A stretch of DNA of 64,000 nt from JANXMY01 sp964251675 (GCA_964251675.1 CAXUKS010000009.1:1-64000), one strand, 5' to 3'. Positions 1 to 9,127 are shown, numbered from the stretch's first letter. Program-made: numbers and translations. Notes: a model not told the origin generated them from the sequence alone.

Positions 1-132
1 ACCCGCGCAGGCGGGTTCTAGGGCGTCCGCGCCCCCCAGCGAGGGGGTTCAGCCCCTCGGACATTCCTGCCTGATTCAGTTCAGCGTTTGTGGTATCATT
101 AGCTCTCATCACCATTGAGGAGGAACTGTGCC
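1..132. other. Intergenic left edge with hairpin
   Basis: No gene is seen before the first prepilin. Bases 1-16 form a small hairpin (ACCCGC / GCGGGT), and 34-58 hold a C-run/G-run palindromic patch, probably the tail of an upstream terminator or repeat. A TATCAT at 92-97 is a possible -10 for the next gene. Confidence 0.3.
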
Positions 133-762
133 ATGTTCGCCCGTTCCCGCGTCGGCGTCGCCTTCTGGGAAGTCCTTATCGTCCTCGCCATCGTCTCTTT
201 TTTGATCACCATTCTCTACCCAGTGTTCCAAAAGGTAAATCAGCCGCGCCCCCGTTTCAGTTGCCGGTTCAACGTAGGGCATCTTAGCGTCGCCTGTAAC
301 CAATACACACAGGATTTTGACGAAAATTTCCCGCCGGGCCTCACGCCCGCAGGCAACGGGTGGGCCGGGCAAATTCATCCGTATGTCAAAAGCACCGGCG
401 TTTACCACTGCCCGGATGACCCGGCGACCGGGCGGTTTATTTCCTATAGTGCCAACCAGAACCTGCTCAAGCAGCCTTTAAGCAAGTTGACCAACCCCGC
501 CGCCACCGTAGCACTGTACGAGACGACGACCCTCCACTGCGACCCGGCCACGGCAGAGACCGTCAGCGGCGTTGGCATCGTCGCCCCACAGAACAGCAAC
601 CGACATGACGCGCAGACCCACGCGCTGAACTTTCTTGCCGCCGACGGCCATGTTGCATATCTTCTGCCCGCGCAAGTATCTTCGGGGCCGAGCGCACAGG
701 CAGCCCGGACAATTACGATCCCACGCACCGAGCCGGTGATTGAGACGTTTGCGGTGAAGTGA
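133..762 (+). CDS. DUF1559-type prepilin-like protein
   Basis: A 209-residue type II pseudopilin-like protein. A hydrophobic N-terminal helix (about residues 8-30) ends in the PVFQKV motif shared with the protein at 13392. The tail carries NFLAADGHV, the ending typical of the DUF1559/H-X9-DG prepilin family abundant in Armatimonadota and Planctomycetes. The cleavage motif is degenerate: AFWEV replaces (G/A)FTLIE, so processing by prepilin peptidase is uncertain. The ATG at 133 is preferred over the upstream TTG at 115 because a strong GAGGAGGAA ribosome site (117-125) sits just before it. It is followed 18 bp later by a sister gene. The substrate or pilus partner is unknown. Confidence 0.75.
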   Translation: MFARSRVGVAFWEVLIVLAIVSFLITILYPVFQKVNQPRPRFSCRFNVGHLSVACNQYTQDFDENFPPGLTPAGNGWAGQIHPYVKSTGVYHCPDDPATGRFISYSANQNLLKQPLSKLTNPAATVALYETTTLHCDPATAETVSGVGIVAPQNSNRHDAQTHALNFLAADGHVAYLLPAQVSSGPSAQAARTITIPRTEPVIETFAVK

Positions 763-780
763 AGGGGGCAGGAACAGGAA

Positions 781-1383
781 ATGAGGCGCATGGTCACAGG
801 ATTACAGCTCGCTGCTGCGTTCGGCATTGTCACAGTTTTAACCATATTGCTGATGTCAGCAGCCCGGCAGCATCAAGTCTCTGTCGTCAGCCGCATTGCC
901 TGCCAAAGCAATTTAAAGCAGCTTGGCATGGCCTACATTCAGTATGAGCGTGACAATGACGGTAAGTTCCCGCCGGGAACAGCCTCGGAAGGCAGGGGAT
1001 GGGCTGGGCAAATCTACCCATATCTTCGGTCTACCTATGCCTTCCAATGTCCCAGCGACAAGCATCAGGGCAGCTACATCTCATACACGCAGAACAAAAA
1101 CCTCGCGGGGATTACGTTCAAAGGTCTGGCGGACGCTAGTGCAACCATTGAACTCTACGAGTCCGGCACACTGGGCTGTGACCCGTCTCTCCCGGAAACC
1201 ATTAGCACGTCGGGATTGAACGCTCCACACGACAGCACACGACATGACATGGGAACTTACGCGCCGTATTCGCTTTCGCCCAACTATGTACTCAATTTCC
1301 TGTTCGCGGACGGGCACATTCAGACGCTCAAGCCCGACCGCATCTCGCCGGGACCGGGCTACGCGACATTCAGCCTGAAGTAA
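781..1383 (+). CDS. DUF1559-type prepilin-like protein, no cleavage motif
   Basis: 200 residues, clearly related to the preceding gene: both contain the SNLKQL / Y..D.D..FPPG block, the W.GQI.PY segment, a ..SY..N.NL segment and a NFLFADGHI ending. An N-terminal hydrophobic helix (residues about 8-27) is present, but the FTLIE prepilin-peptidase motif is absent. It may therefore be a membrane-anchored relative or a decayed duplicate. An AGGAACAGGAA site lies immediately before the ATG. The two genes probably form one transcript (18-bp gap). The function is inferred from family membership only. Confidence 0.7.
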   Translation: MRRMVTGLQLAAAFGIVTVLTILLMSAARQHQVSVVSRIACQSNLKQLGMAYIQYERDNDGKFPPGTASEGRGWAGQIYPYLRSTYAFQCPSDKHQGSYISYTQNKNLAGITFKGLADASATIELYESGTLGCDPSLPETISTSGLNAPHDSTRHDMGTYAPYSLSPNYVLNFLFADGHIQTLKPDRISPGPGYATFSLK

Positions 1384-1396
1384 AAGTAAAAAAGAG

Positions 1397-1482
1397 GGGC
1401 GCGATAAATCGCGCCCTACGGGTCTTGCTCATGCCTAACTTTTGGCTCCCTCTCTGGAGGAGAGGGTGGGGAGAGGTTATCC
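1397..1482. repeat. Intergenic palindromic repeats between convergent genes
   Basis: 1397-1416 is a perfect hairpin (GGGCGCGAT-AA-ATCGCGCCC), followed at about 1448-1475 by a CCCTCTC...GAGAGGGTGGGG palindrome. Both look like dispersed REP-type elements and probably serve as a bidirectional terminator between the prepilin pair and pepF. Confidence 0.5.
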
Positions 1483-3291
1483 CACAATCTCTGCCAGGCG
1501 GTCTACCATGCGGGACAGGACGCCGAAAGCCCGCTGAATGGGTTCCGGGGAGGCCATGTCAATCCCGGCCAGCTTCAGGGCATCCAGCGGGTACAGGGAG
1601 CCGCCGGATTTCAGGAAGCTGAGGTAACGCTCGGCGGCGGGCGCACCCTGCGTTCGCACGTCTTCGGCCAGGGCGTTGGCGGCGGAGATGCCGGTGGCGT
1701 ACTGGTAGACATAAAACGGCGCGTACAGGTGGCTAAACTGTGCCCACGTAATGCCGACGCGGGCGTCGTCCACCTCCACGGCATCGCCAAAGCCTTCGCG
1801 GAACAGGGCGGCCAGGGTCGCGCTCATACCGTCGGCGGTCAGCGCCTCGCCGCGCTCGATCTTCTCGTGGCAGTCCAGCTCAAACCGGGCCAGCGTGGGC
1901 ATGACGAACAGGTAGCGGAAGAAGTTGGACATGGCTTCTTCAATCACGGTTAGAATGACGTTCTTGTCCGTGGCCTCGTCCAAAAGCTGCCCGCGCACCA
2001 TCGCCTGATTGAAGTTCGAGGCGACTTCAGCGACAAACAGCGAATAATCGGCGTAAACCGGCGGCTGGTTTTCCCATGTCAGGTACGAGTGCATGGAGTG
2101 GCCCAGCTCATGCGCCAGGGTGCTGACCGAGAACAGGTCGTCGCGGTAGTTCATCATAATAAACGGGTGCGTGCCCTGTACGCCCGACGAAAACGCGCCG
2201 CTACCCTTGCCCTGATTGGGCATTCTATCAACCCACCGCTCTTCGGTCATCCCGCGCCGCATCGCGGAAACATACTCCTCGCCGAGCGGAGCCATTCCCC
2301 GGCAGATCATCTCCACGGCGTCAGGGTAGGAGACAGCGCCTTCGGTCTTGGGCAGCGGGGCAGGCTGGGCATACAGCGGCAGGTCGGCGGGGTGCAGTTT
2401 CGAGACCCGCAGGCCCTTCGCCAATAAACCCCAGTACCGGTGCCAGATCGGCAGATTGGCCTGGAATGTGCTTGAAAGCGTATCAAAGACTTCGCGGGGA
2501 ATAGCGTTCGGCGACAGAGCCGCTTCCAGCGAGTCGGCATAGTTGCGGGCGCGGGTCTCAAAGACGTTCTGTTTGACGCGCCCGCTCAGGCAGGCCGCCA
2601 GCGTATTTTTGACGCTGAGGTAGCCATCGGCATAGGACTCCCAGGCACGGCGGCGCAGGAGCGAATCTTCCAGCCGCACCAAATCCGAGATAGTTCCCTG
2701 CGCCACTTCCAGCGACGCGCCCGTGGGGTCCGTGATGGATGCAAACTTCAGGTCAGCATCTTCCAGCACGCTGGCTGCCGTGGACAGCGACCCCAGCGGC
2801 TCCGAGACTTCGGCCAGCAGGGCCTCCACTTCTTCCGACCGCACATGGGCCGTGCGCCGGGCCAGCGTGTCGAAGTAGTGCTTGTAAGCTGCCAGCTTCG
2901 GCTCCGCTTCCATCCACCCGGCCAGCGTTTCGGGCGACAGGGTCAGCAGCTCCGGCTCATAAAACGACACCGCCGATCCGAACCGTGCCGACAGCCCGCC
3001 TGCCCGACTCGCCAGCGCGGCGGCGGACTGATCGCCGAGGTCCGCATAGCGCCCCATCGACGCATACAGGTAGACGCGGGACAAGGCCGTGCCGACTTCC
3101 TGCTCCTGCTCCAACGCTTCGGCCAGCACGGCGGCGGATTCCCCCAGCCGCCCCTGATAGGCGGTCAGGCCCGGCAACAGCCTTTCGGTCCGCGCAAACT
3201 CTGATTCCCAGGCTTCCAGCGACGAAAAAACCGTCTCCACACTCCACTGATACTCATGCGCCACATCGGCCCGCTTCGGCAATTCCGGCAT
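1477..3291 (-). CDS. pepF: Oligoendopeptidase F, M3 family
   Basis: A 604-residue cytosolic zinc metallopeptidase that degrades oligopeptides. The zinc motif HELGH is at residues 394-398, followed about 20 residues later by the AEVASNFNQ segment that supplies the third ligand. The order of N-terminal helical region then catalytic domain, and the length (about 600), match PepF. The start ATG at 3291 has a weak purine-rich leader. The downstream neighbour on the same strand is the zinc-ribbon propeller gene 32 bp upstream, so the two may be co-transcribed. The family assignment is secure and the symbol is by family. Confidence 0.93.
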   Translation of the reverse strand: MPELPKRADVAHEYQWSVETVFSSLEAWESEFARTERLLPGLTAYQGRLGESAAVLAEALEQEQEVGTALSRVYLYASMGRYADLGDQSAAALASRAGGLSARFGSAVSFYEPELLTLSPETLAGWMEAEPKLAAYKHYFDTLARRTAHVRSEEVEALLAEVSEPLGSLSTAASVLEDADLKFASITDPTGASLEVAQGTISDLVRLEDSLLRRRAWESYADGYLSVKNTLAACLSGRVKQNVFETRARNYADSLEAALSPNAIPREVFDTLSSTFQANLPIWHRYWGLLAKGLRVSKLHPADLPLYAQPAPLPKTEGAVSYPDAVEMICRGMAPLGEEYVSAMRRGMTEERWVDRMPNQGKGSGAFSSGVQGTHPFIMMNYRDDLFSVSTLAHELGHSMHSYLTWENQPPVYADYSLFVAEVASNFNQAMVRGQLLDEATDKNVILTVIEEAMSNFFRYLFVMPTLARFELDCHEKIERGEALTADGMSATLAALFREGFGDAVEVDDARVGITWAQFSHLYAPFYVYQYATGISAANALAEDVRTQGAPAAERYLSFLKSGGSLYPLDALKLAGIDMASPEPIQRAFGVLSRMVDRLAEIVG

Positions 3292-3323
3292 CGGTTCTGT
3301 CTCTTTTCTCGTGTTTGGTTCTG

Positions 3324-4928
3324 TTAGCCTGTCGCCTGCAAGGCGTACAGCACGCCGTTTGTGGCCGTGCAGATCACCCAGTCCCCGTACAGCGCCATCC
3401 CCGCTGACGCGAGGCGCGTGCCGGGCGTCGTCTCATAAGCCCGCAGGACGGCATAGTCTTTATCCAGCGAATACACGTTGCCGTCGTCCGCGCCCGCAAA
3501 CACCGTCTGCCCCGCGCAGACCGGACCGCAGCGCAGGGGCGCGGCGCTCAAACGGCGCGAGCGGATTAGGTTCCCCGTTTCCGCCGCCACAATATGCAAA
3601 TACCCATCATCGCCGCCCACCAGCAGCAGGCCGTCGGCAGACAGCGCGGGCGACGCGGAAATGGGCCGCGACGACACGCTGGTTTTCCACCGCACCGCGC
3701 CCGTGCCCGCATCGAGCGCATACACCGTCCCGGCCAGCGTCGCTGCGAACACCATCCCTGCGGCAAACAGTGGCGCGGCATCAAACGAGCCGTCGGTCTC
3801 CGCTTCCCAGAGCAGTTCCCCGGTGCTGAGGTCAAAGGCCAGAATGCGCTGATGGTCCCCGCAGACATACACCCGGCCCGCGTGAGCCGCCGGGGCCGTG
3901 TCCAGCACGCCCCCCACCGGCAGGGTCCGCAGCAGCCGCCCGTCGGCGCGGTCCAGCACGCACACCGCGTCGCCTGCTGGGACTAACAGCCAGTCATCCG
4001 AGACCACCACGCCGCCGTAGACCGTGCCCGGCACGCGAGACTCCCACCGGCGCGTGCCCCGGATCGCGTCCAGCGCCAGCACAAACCCGCCCAGCGTTGC
4101 CGCGTACAGCGTGCCGTCCTCCGCCAGCGCCATCGCGCCCCGATCCGGGTACAGACCGCGCCCGTCCGGCAGGTCAAAGTCCCACAGCGCCTCGCCGTTT
4201 GTCAGCGCGAATGCATGAACCGCCGCCCGGCCCGTCTGCGTCTCAATCGCCGACGCCACCACCAGCCCAAACGCCGCCAGCGGGGCGCTCCAATCCAGAG
4301 TGTCGGCAGCCCGCGTCGGCGCAAACGACGGCGACGACCACCGCCGGGCCAGCCGCGCCGCAAGGGGGATAGGGGAAGTCAGCGCGTGCGCCGCATTGCC
4401 GCCCGGAGCCATCCGCCAGTCGTTTTGAGGCCGAATGACATGGGCCGGGTTCAGGCGGCAGACTTTGGCGAGCCAGGAATTCGGCGTCCCGCACAGCGGG
4501 CACAGCCGGATGCGCTCCCCGCACCGGCGGCACTCCCGCGCCCCGTCCGGCAGGTCGGCGGCACAGTTCGGGCAGGTCGACAGCGGCGGAATGACCGCAA
4601 GCTCCAAATCAATATCCGGCGGCAAATTGGCGGCATCCCCCGCCCGGACGGCCAGATACTGCCCGAACACCGCCACCCGCGCCGGAGCCAGCGCCGCCTG
4701 CCCGGACCGCTCTGGCCTGAGCAGCGCCGTCACTGCCTGCGTCTCACGCGGGGCCAGCGCAAACTCCGTCGGGTAGATGTCCAGCCACGGCACCGGCGAC
4801 TTGACGCCCATATGCAGCACGGCTTCCGCGCTCTCATTGCGGACCACGACCACCCGCCCGGCGACGTGTTCCGGCCCCAGCGCGTGCTCCCGCGAAAAAT
4901 CCAGTTCAGTTGTGTCTAAAACAGGCAA
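3324..4928 (-). CDS. Zinc-ribbon plus PQQ-like beta-propeller protein
   Basis: 534 residues with three parts. An N-terminal beta-sandwich-like region (about 1-125) rich in VVVRNES-type strands resembles an immunoglobulin or transglutaminase-adjacent fold. A double zinc ribbon follows (CPNC...CRRC and CPLCG, about 135-170). The C-terminal beta propeller (about 205-530) is built from PQQ-like repeats such as LYAATLGGFVLALDAIRG and VYALDAGTGAVRW. No signal peptide is seen, so it is probably cytosolic. The start is TTG at 4928, preceded by a GAGAGAAAG purine run. The role is unknown; a scaffold or ligand-binding propeller is an inference. Confidence 0.7.
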   Translation of the reverse strand: MPVLDTTELDFSREHALGPEHVAGRVVVVRNESAEAVLHMGVKSPVPWLDIYPTEFALAPRETQAVTALLRPERSGQAALAPARVAVFGQYLAVRAGDAANLPPDIDLELAVIPPLSTCPNCAADLPDGARECRRCGERIRLCPLCGTPNSWLAKVCRLNPAHVIRPQNDWRMAPGGNAAHALTSPIPLAARLARRWSSPSFAPTRAADTLDWSAPLAAFGLVVASAIETQTGRAAVHAFALTNGEALWDFDLPDGRGLYPDRGAMALAEDGTLYAATLGGFVLALDAIRGTRRWESRVPGTVYGGVVVSDDWLLVPAGDAVCVLDRADGRLLRTLPVGGVLDTAPAAHAGRVYVCGDHQRILAFDLSTGELLWEAETDGSFDAAPLFAAGMVFAATLAGTVYALDAGTGAVRWKTSVSSRPISASPALSADGLLLVGGDDGYLHIVAAETGNLIRSRRLSAAPLRCGPVCAGQTVFAGADDGNVYSLDKDYAVLRAYETTPGTRLASAGMALYGDWVICTATNGVLYALQATG

Positions 4929-4939
4929 AAAATCTTTCT

Positions 4940-5035
4940 CTCAGCCCCGCGAAGCGGTGCTTCTTGGCCGAAGGCCGAATAGCCGTGCCATTCATGGCAT
5001 GGCGGCAAGGGTTATCGCTAATGGCAGGGCTGTAT
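4940..5035. repeat. Palindrome-rich intergenic repeat
   Basis: Contains several nested hairpins: GGCCGAAGGCC, TGCCATTCATGGCA and a TATCGCTAAT...ATTAGCG pair. It resembles a dispersed REP-type element. No gene is supported here. Confidence 0.4.
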
Positions 5036-5061
5036 TAGCGCGTCCTTCGCCCCATAGCCTG

Positions 5062-5141
5062 CTAACTCGTTTTCAGCGCCGCCAGCGCCTTGTCCTGCGG
5101 GAACGCCTGCCGGCTGAGGGCCAGGAACGCCGCACTGTTAG
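5062..5141 (-). pseudogene. C-terminal tail remnant of an unknown gene
   Basis: On the minus strand this stretch reads NSAAFLALSRQAFPQDKALA followed by ALKTS and a stop, with clean codon composition but no start codon. It directly follows the stop of the 5145-5831 gene. It looks like the orphan 3' end of a helical (possibly TPR-like) protein. Evidence is reading-frame quality only. Confidence 0.25.
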
Positions 5142-5144
5142 CGG

Positions 5145-5831
5145 TTAAAAGTGCAACTGAAACTGGCCCTTCGGCCCGGTCTGTGGCGGCTGGGTAGGCG
5201 GCGTGTACACGGCGTAAGGCGGGGCAGGCTCGGTGATGCTGAGAGAAATCGTATTGGAAGTAATTTCAACAGCCCCAGTTCCCGCCGTGTTGCCCACCAA
5301 TTTCCGCATAGTTATAGTGTACGTGCCGGGGCGGGACAAATCAAACATCCGGCTCAGGCAAAAGTGATACGTCGCGTGCGTTCCAAGCGGGAGGTAAATG
5401 CTCTTCCCGCCGCTATGATACAGGTTAGGCAGAAAGCCGGGCCGTGGCTCTGGCCTGGGGTAGTTTTCTTTGCCAAATGCCGTCAAAGGGACTTCTTCCT
5501 GGTCCGGGCCGTACCGGATGATGACGCGGCAGTTGGCTTCCGACAGAGGGTAGCCGTACTCGTCAAAGAAAAGCGTCTGAGGCCGATGGTTGAACAGCAA
5601 CAAGTCAGCCATCACCGGCTCGGTCGCGCTGAAGTCCGTTTTCGGAAGCCGTAGAAACAGCGCCAGACCGTCCTTGAAAGACAGATCGGCAGGCAAGAGG
5701 GCCTCCCGGCTCATCGGCGATACTACAGGACTTTGCAGCGGATTTCGTGGAGCCGCCGCAAGAGGAATGGCCGTCAGCAAAGAACAGGCACAGGCGACGG
5801 ACAGGCCGAGCGGAAGCAAAGGGTTCTTCAT
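5145..5831 (-). CDS. Secreted protein of unknown function
   Basis: 228 residues. The start chosen is the ATG at 5831, which gives a classical signal peptide (MKNPLLPLGL...LTAIPLAAA, cleavage near residue 27). It has a GGGAGTAA site and lies 4 bp after the smpB stop. A longer frame reaching into smpB is rejected. The mature part is a single beta-rich domain with no cysteine pairs or catalytic motif I recognise. The C-terminus is proline-rich (PPYAVYTPPTQPPQ). Probably periplasmic or exported, and translated in an operon with smpB. Confidence 0.6.
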   Translation of the reverse strand: MKNPLLPLGLSVACACSLLTAIPLAAAPRNPLQSPVVSPMSREALLPADLSFKDGLALFLRLPKTDFSATEPVMADLLLFNHRPQTLFFDEYGYPLSEANCRVIIRYGPDQEEVPLTAFGKENYPRPEPRPGFLPNLYHSGGKSIYLPLGTHATYHFCLSRMFDLSRPGTYTITMRKLVGNTAGTGAVEITSNTISLSITEPAPPYAVYTPPTQPPQTGPKGQFQLHF

Positions 5832-5835
5832 GGGT

Positions 5836-6315
5836 TTACTCCCGCCCAAAGACTTCGCGGCGCTGGTCGCGCTCGCGGTCGCGGTCGGCGATGCTTTCGC
5901 GCTTGTCCCAGAGCTTTTTGCCTTTGCCGAGGCCAAACTCCATTTTGGCGAAGCCGTTCTGGAAGAACACTTTGGTCGGAATCAGAGACAGGCCGCGCTC
6001 GTTGACCCGCGTGGTGATTTTGACGATCTGCCACTTATGCAGCAATAATTTTCGCTGACGGCGCGACTCGACGTTGGCGCGGTTGCCCTGCTCGTAGGGG
6101 GCGACATACATATTGTAGAGCCAGACTTCGCCGTTCTGCACCCGGCAGAAAGAGTCGGTCAGGTTTGCCAGGCCCAGCCGGATGGATTTGATCTCCGTGC
6201 CGGTCAGCACCATGCCCGCCACATAGGTTTCTTCCAGCGCGTATTCGTGCCGCGCCTTGCGGTTGAGGAGCGTCACATCACGCTTGACATCGGTTTTGCT
6301 TTTTGCGGTCGCCAT
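5836..6315 (-). CDS. smpB: SsrA-binding protein SmpB
   Basis: 159 residues. SmpB binds tmRNA and delivers it to stalled ribosomes in trans-translation. Diagnostic blocks are LLNRKARHEYALEETYVAG near the N-terminus, the GTEIKSIR segment, NGEVWLYNMYVAPYEQGN and the basic C-terminal tail (GLGKGKKLWDKRESI). The ATG at 6315 is preferred over upstream in-frame starts because it matches family N-termini. A TATAAT box lies only 7 nt before it, suggesting a leaderless message. No tmRNA gene was found in this window. Confidence 0.95.
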   Translation of the reverse strand: MATAKSKTDVKRDVTLLNRKARHEYALEETYVAGMVLTGTEIKSIRLGLANLTDSFCRVQNGEVWLYNMYVAPYEQGNRANVESRRQRKLLLHKWQIVKITTRVNERGLSLIPTKVFFQNGFAKMEFGLGKGKKLWDKRESIADRDRERDQRREVFGRE

Positions 6316-6322
6316 AACCGCT

Positions 6323-6328
6323 ATTATA
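6323..6328 (-). promoter_or_regulatory. -10 box of smpB, leaderless type
   Basis: TATAAT on the minus strand, with 7 nt (AGCGGTT) between it and the ATG at 6315, so transcription should begin at or next to the start codon. The -35 region (GCAACA) is weak. Confidence 0.55.
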
Positions 6329-6346
6329 GCAGAAAGCAGAGGCGTT

Positions 6347-6431
6347 GTTGCATAAATGCTGCCATGCCGAGTGCCGGGGGTTTTATACCCCCGGCACTCC
6401 GGCGGGCGAGGGCGGCTATAATTTATGCAAC
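6347..6431. repeat. Nested palindromic element between divergent smpB and epimerase
   Basis: Outer inverted repeats GTTGCATAAAT (6347-6357) and ATTTATGCAAC (6421-6431) enclose an inner hairpin GAGTGCCGGGGG / CCCCCGGCACTC (6369-6380 / 6388-6399). The inner core TGCCGGGGG...CCCCCGGCA recurs twice after mfd (48414-48538), so this is a dispersed family. Confidence 0.65.
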
Positions 6432-6551
6432 ACCCCCAATAGCTGAAGAAAGAGAGGCCGGGAACATCGCCGCGCACTGTGGTATAATAACGCATTCGCC
6501 CATAATACAGTAGTACATAGAATACAGTTGTGGGCCGCGTGAAGGGCGGGA

Positions 6552-7505
6552 GTGTTGAGCATTTATCTGGTGACAGGCGGAGCGGGGTTTATTGGATCGC
6601 ATCTGACGAAAAAGCTGGCCGGGGCAGGCCACGACGTGCGGATTCTGGACAGCCTGACCAGCAGTGCCTCGCGGGCACGGGTGGCAGAACTGACGGACCT
6701 GCCCCATGTGCAGTTTCTGGAGGGTGACATTCGGGACGCCGACACTTGCCGCAAGGCTCTGGCGGGAGCAGACTTTGTGCTGCACCATGCCGCCGAAGCC
6801 TCCGTGCCGCGCTCCATCGATGCCCCTGCGGAGTGCGTCGAAATCAATGTGGAAGGCACGGTCAATCTGCTGGACGCCGCGCACAAGGCCGGCACAGTGC
6901 AGCGGTTCGTGTTTGCGTCGTCGTGCGCGGTCTATGGCGACACGCCTGGCTCGTCCAAGCACGAAGCCTCGCAGACCGACCCGCTTTCGCCGTATGCATC
7001 GTCGAAATTATCGGGCGAGTATTTTTGCCGGAACTTCTTCCGGCTGCACGGCCTGCAAACCGTCTCGCTGCGGTACTTCAATGTCTACGGGCCGGGGCAG
7101 GACCCGAACGGAGCCTATGCCGCCGTCATCCCCAAGTTTCTGACCGCCGTGGCCCAGAATGGCAGCCCGACGATCTTTGGCGACGGCGAGCAGTCCCGCG
7201 ATTTTGTCTTTGTGGAAGATATTGTGGAGGCAAATCTCAGAGCCGTGCAGGCCACGCGAGGCGTTGGCGGCAAGTCGTTTAATATCGGCAGCGGTCAGAG
7301 CGCCTCGCTGAAACAAATTGTGGAAAAACTGGAGAAGATACTGGGCCACCCCATCAAAATCGACTACCAGCCCTCTCGCGCCGGGGACATCAAGCACTCC
7401 CGCGCCGACATTTCCGCCGCTGCCGGACTGCTGCAATTCACACCTGCCGTGAGCCTCGACACCGGGTTGGCACGAACTTTGCATTGGTATCAAAGTAGTC
7501 TCTGA
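6552..7505 (+). CDS. NAD-dependent nucleotide-sugar epimerase (GalE/WbpP-like SDR)
   Basis: 317 residues of the extended short-chain dehydrogenase family. It has a GGAGFIGSH nucleotide-binding loop (residues 9-17), SSCAVYGD, and the catalytic pair Y148-xxx-K152 (PYASSKLSGEYF). It probably converts a UDP-sugar (4-epimerase or decarboxylase type; the exact substrate cannot be read from sequence). Starts with GTG at 6552 or TTG at 6555 behind GGGCGGGA. A TATAAT at 6483-6488 is a likely -10. The adjacent ugd and the GtrA-like gene place it in surface polysaccharide precursor supply. Confidence 0.85.
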   Translation: MLSIYLVTGGAGFIGSHLTKKLAGAGHDVRILDSLTSSASRARVAELTDLPHVQFLEGDIRDADTCRKALAGADFVLHHAAEASVPRSIDAPAECVEINVEGTVNLLDAAHKAGTVQRFVFASSCAVYGDTPGSSKHEASQTDPLSPYASSKLSGEYFCRNFFRLHGLQTVSLRYFNVYGPGQDPNGAYAAVIPKFLTAVAQNGSPTIFGDGEQSRDFVFVEDIVEANLRAVQATRGVGGKSFNIGSGQSASLKQIVEKLEKILGHPIKIDYQPSRAGDIKHSRADISAAAGLLQFTPAVSLDTGLARTLHWYQSSL

Positions 7506-7548
7506 TACAGAACCTAACATAGAAACACTTTTAGGGAGCTTCTCTTTT

Positions 7549-8907
7549 ATGAACATTTGCGTTATCGGTACAGGATATGTCGGCCTCGTGACGGGCGTTG
7601 TCTTCGCGGACATGGGAAACGATGTCGTCTGCGTGGACAAGCTGCAGGCCAAGATTGACGGCCTGAACGCGGGCATCATGCCCATCTACGAGCCGGGTCT
7701 GGAAGAAATGGTCGCCCGCAATGTCGGCGATGGCCGGCTGTCGTTCACCACGGATTTAGACACCGCCGTGCAGAAGGCCGAAATCGTCTTTATCGCCGTC
7801 GGCACGCCGCCCAAAGAGGACGGCTCCACCAACCTGTCTTTCATTGAAGACGCCGCCAAAGGCGTTGCCCGCGCTCTGAACCGCTACAAAGTCATCGTCA
7901 ACAAAAGCACCGTCCCCGTCGGCACCGGCGACTTTGTCCGCAACGTGATTGAAACCAACAAGCGCCGCGCCGTGGATTTTGACGTGGTCTCGAACCCCGA
8001 GTTCCTGCGCGAAGGCTCGGCCATCACCGACACGCTGGTCCCCGACCGCATCGTCATCGGCGCCCCGTCCAAGATCGTCGCCATGCGCCTGCTGGAGCTG
8101 TACGCCCCGCTGGAGCGACCGATGATCGTCACCGACGTGGCAAGCGCCGAGATGATCAAGTATGCGTCCAATGCGTTCCTCGCCACCAAAATCTCGTTTG
8201 CCAACGCCATCGCCAATGTCTGCGAAGCCGCCGGGGCGGATGTGACGCAGGTCGTCAAAGGCATGGGCCTCGACGCCCGCATCGGGCAGGCATTCCTGAA
8301 CGCGGGCCTCGGCTACGGCGGCTCGTGCTTCCCCAAAGACACCCGCTCGCTGCTGCATACGTCGCAGGCGTTCGGCTGCGACTTCCCTCTGCTGGCCGCG
8401 ACTATTGAAACCAATGAGCTTCAGCCCAAACGCTTCATCCAGAAAATCCACGATGCGCTGGGCGGCGACGACCTGAAGGGCAAAACTGTCGGCATTCTGG
8501 GATTGGCCTTCAAGGCCAACACCGACGACATGCGCGAAGCCAAGTCGCTGGACGTGATCGCCGACCTGCTGGCCTCCGGCGCGACCGTCAAAGCCTACGA
8601 CCCGATTGCCATTGAAAACACCAAAGAAGTGTATCCGCAGATCACCTACGGCGCGAATGCCTACGAAGTCGCTACCGGCGCCGATGCGCTGGTGATTGTG
8701 ACCGAGTGGAACGAGTTCAAGAACCTGAACTTCGAGCGCCTGTCGGCGCTGATGGCCCGCCCGCTGATCCTGGATGGCCGCAATCTCTACGACCCGGACC
8801 GCCTGCGCCGCCTCGGCTTCGAGTACCACAGCGTCGGCCGCGCCTCCGCCCTGCCCCTCTCCGGCCCGGCCTCCCAGCCAATTATCAAAGAGGTCGTGGC
8901 AGTTTAG
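7549..8907 (+). CDS. ugd: UDP-glucose 6-dehydrogenase
   Basis: 452 residues; oxidises UDP-glucose to UDP-glucuronate with two NAD. It has the N-terminal GTGYVGLVTG Rossmann motif, EFLREGSA, and the catalytic cysteine C260 in GYGGSCFPKD. A second nucleotide-fold domain (GILGLAFKANTDD) follows. A GGGAG site precedes the ATG. It lies 43 bp after the epimerase gene in the same direction, so an operon is likely. Product use in capsule or exopolysaccharide is inferred from context and from the Wzm/Wzt cluster at 55 kb. Confidence 0.93.
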   Translation: MNICVIGTGYVGLVTGVVFADMGNDVVCVDKLQAKIDGLNAGIMPIYEPGLEEMVARNVGDGRLSFTTDLDTAVQKAEIVFIAVGTPPKEDGSTNLSFIEDAAKGVARALNRYKVIVNKSTVPVGTGDFVRNVIETNKRRAVDFDVVSNPEFLREGSAITDTLVPDRIVIGAPSKIVAMRLLELYAPLERPMIVTDVASAEMIKYASNAFLATKISFANAIANVCEAAGADVTQVVKGMGLDARIGQAFLNAGLGYGGSCFPKDTRSLLHTSQAFGCDFPLLAATIETNELQPKRFIQKIHDALGGDDLKGKTVGILGLAFKANTDDMREAKSLDVIADLLASGATVKAYDPIAIENTKEVYPQITYGANAYEVATGADALVIVTEWNEFKNLNFERLSALMARPLILDGRNLYDPDRLRRLGFEYHSVGRASALPLSGPASQPIIKEVVAV

Positions 8908-8931
8908 GAAACTTGGAAGGCCCCCCGGAGA

Positions 8932-9086
8932 CCTAACCCCCCGGCCCCCTTTCCTAAGAAGGAAGGACGAGGCAGATTAGGGCAAAACTGGACTAAAAAC
9001 GGGCGGGGAACCACGCCCATCCATCTTTTCCGGTTCCTAACTTCTGCCGCCCCTTCCTTCTTAGGGAAGGGGGCCGGGGGGTTAGG
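8932..9086. repeat. MITE-like element with 43-44 bp terminal inverted repeats
   Basis: Left arm 8932-8975 begins CCTAACCCCCCGGCCCCC and right arm 9044-9086 ends GGGGGCCGGGGGGTTAGG. They are near-perfect reverse complements around a 68-bp core. A related, rearranged copy lies at 34533-34583. No transposase is encoded. Confidence 0.7.
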
Positions 9087-9127
9087 TTATCGGGTTTCCC
9101 GCAAATTGGGGTACAATCCCCCAAATT

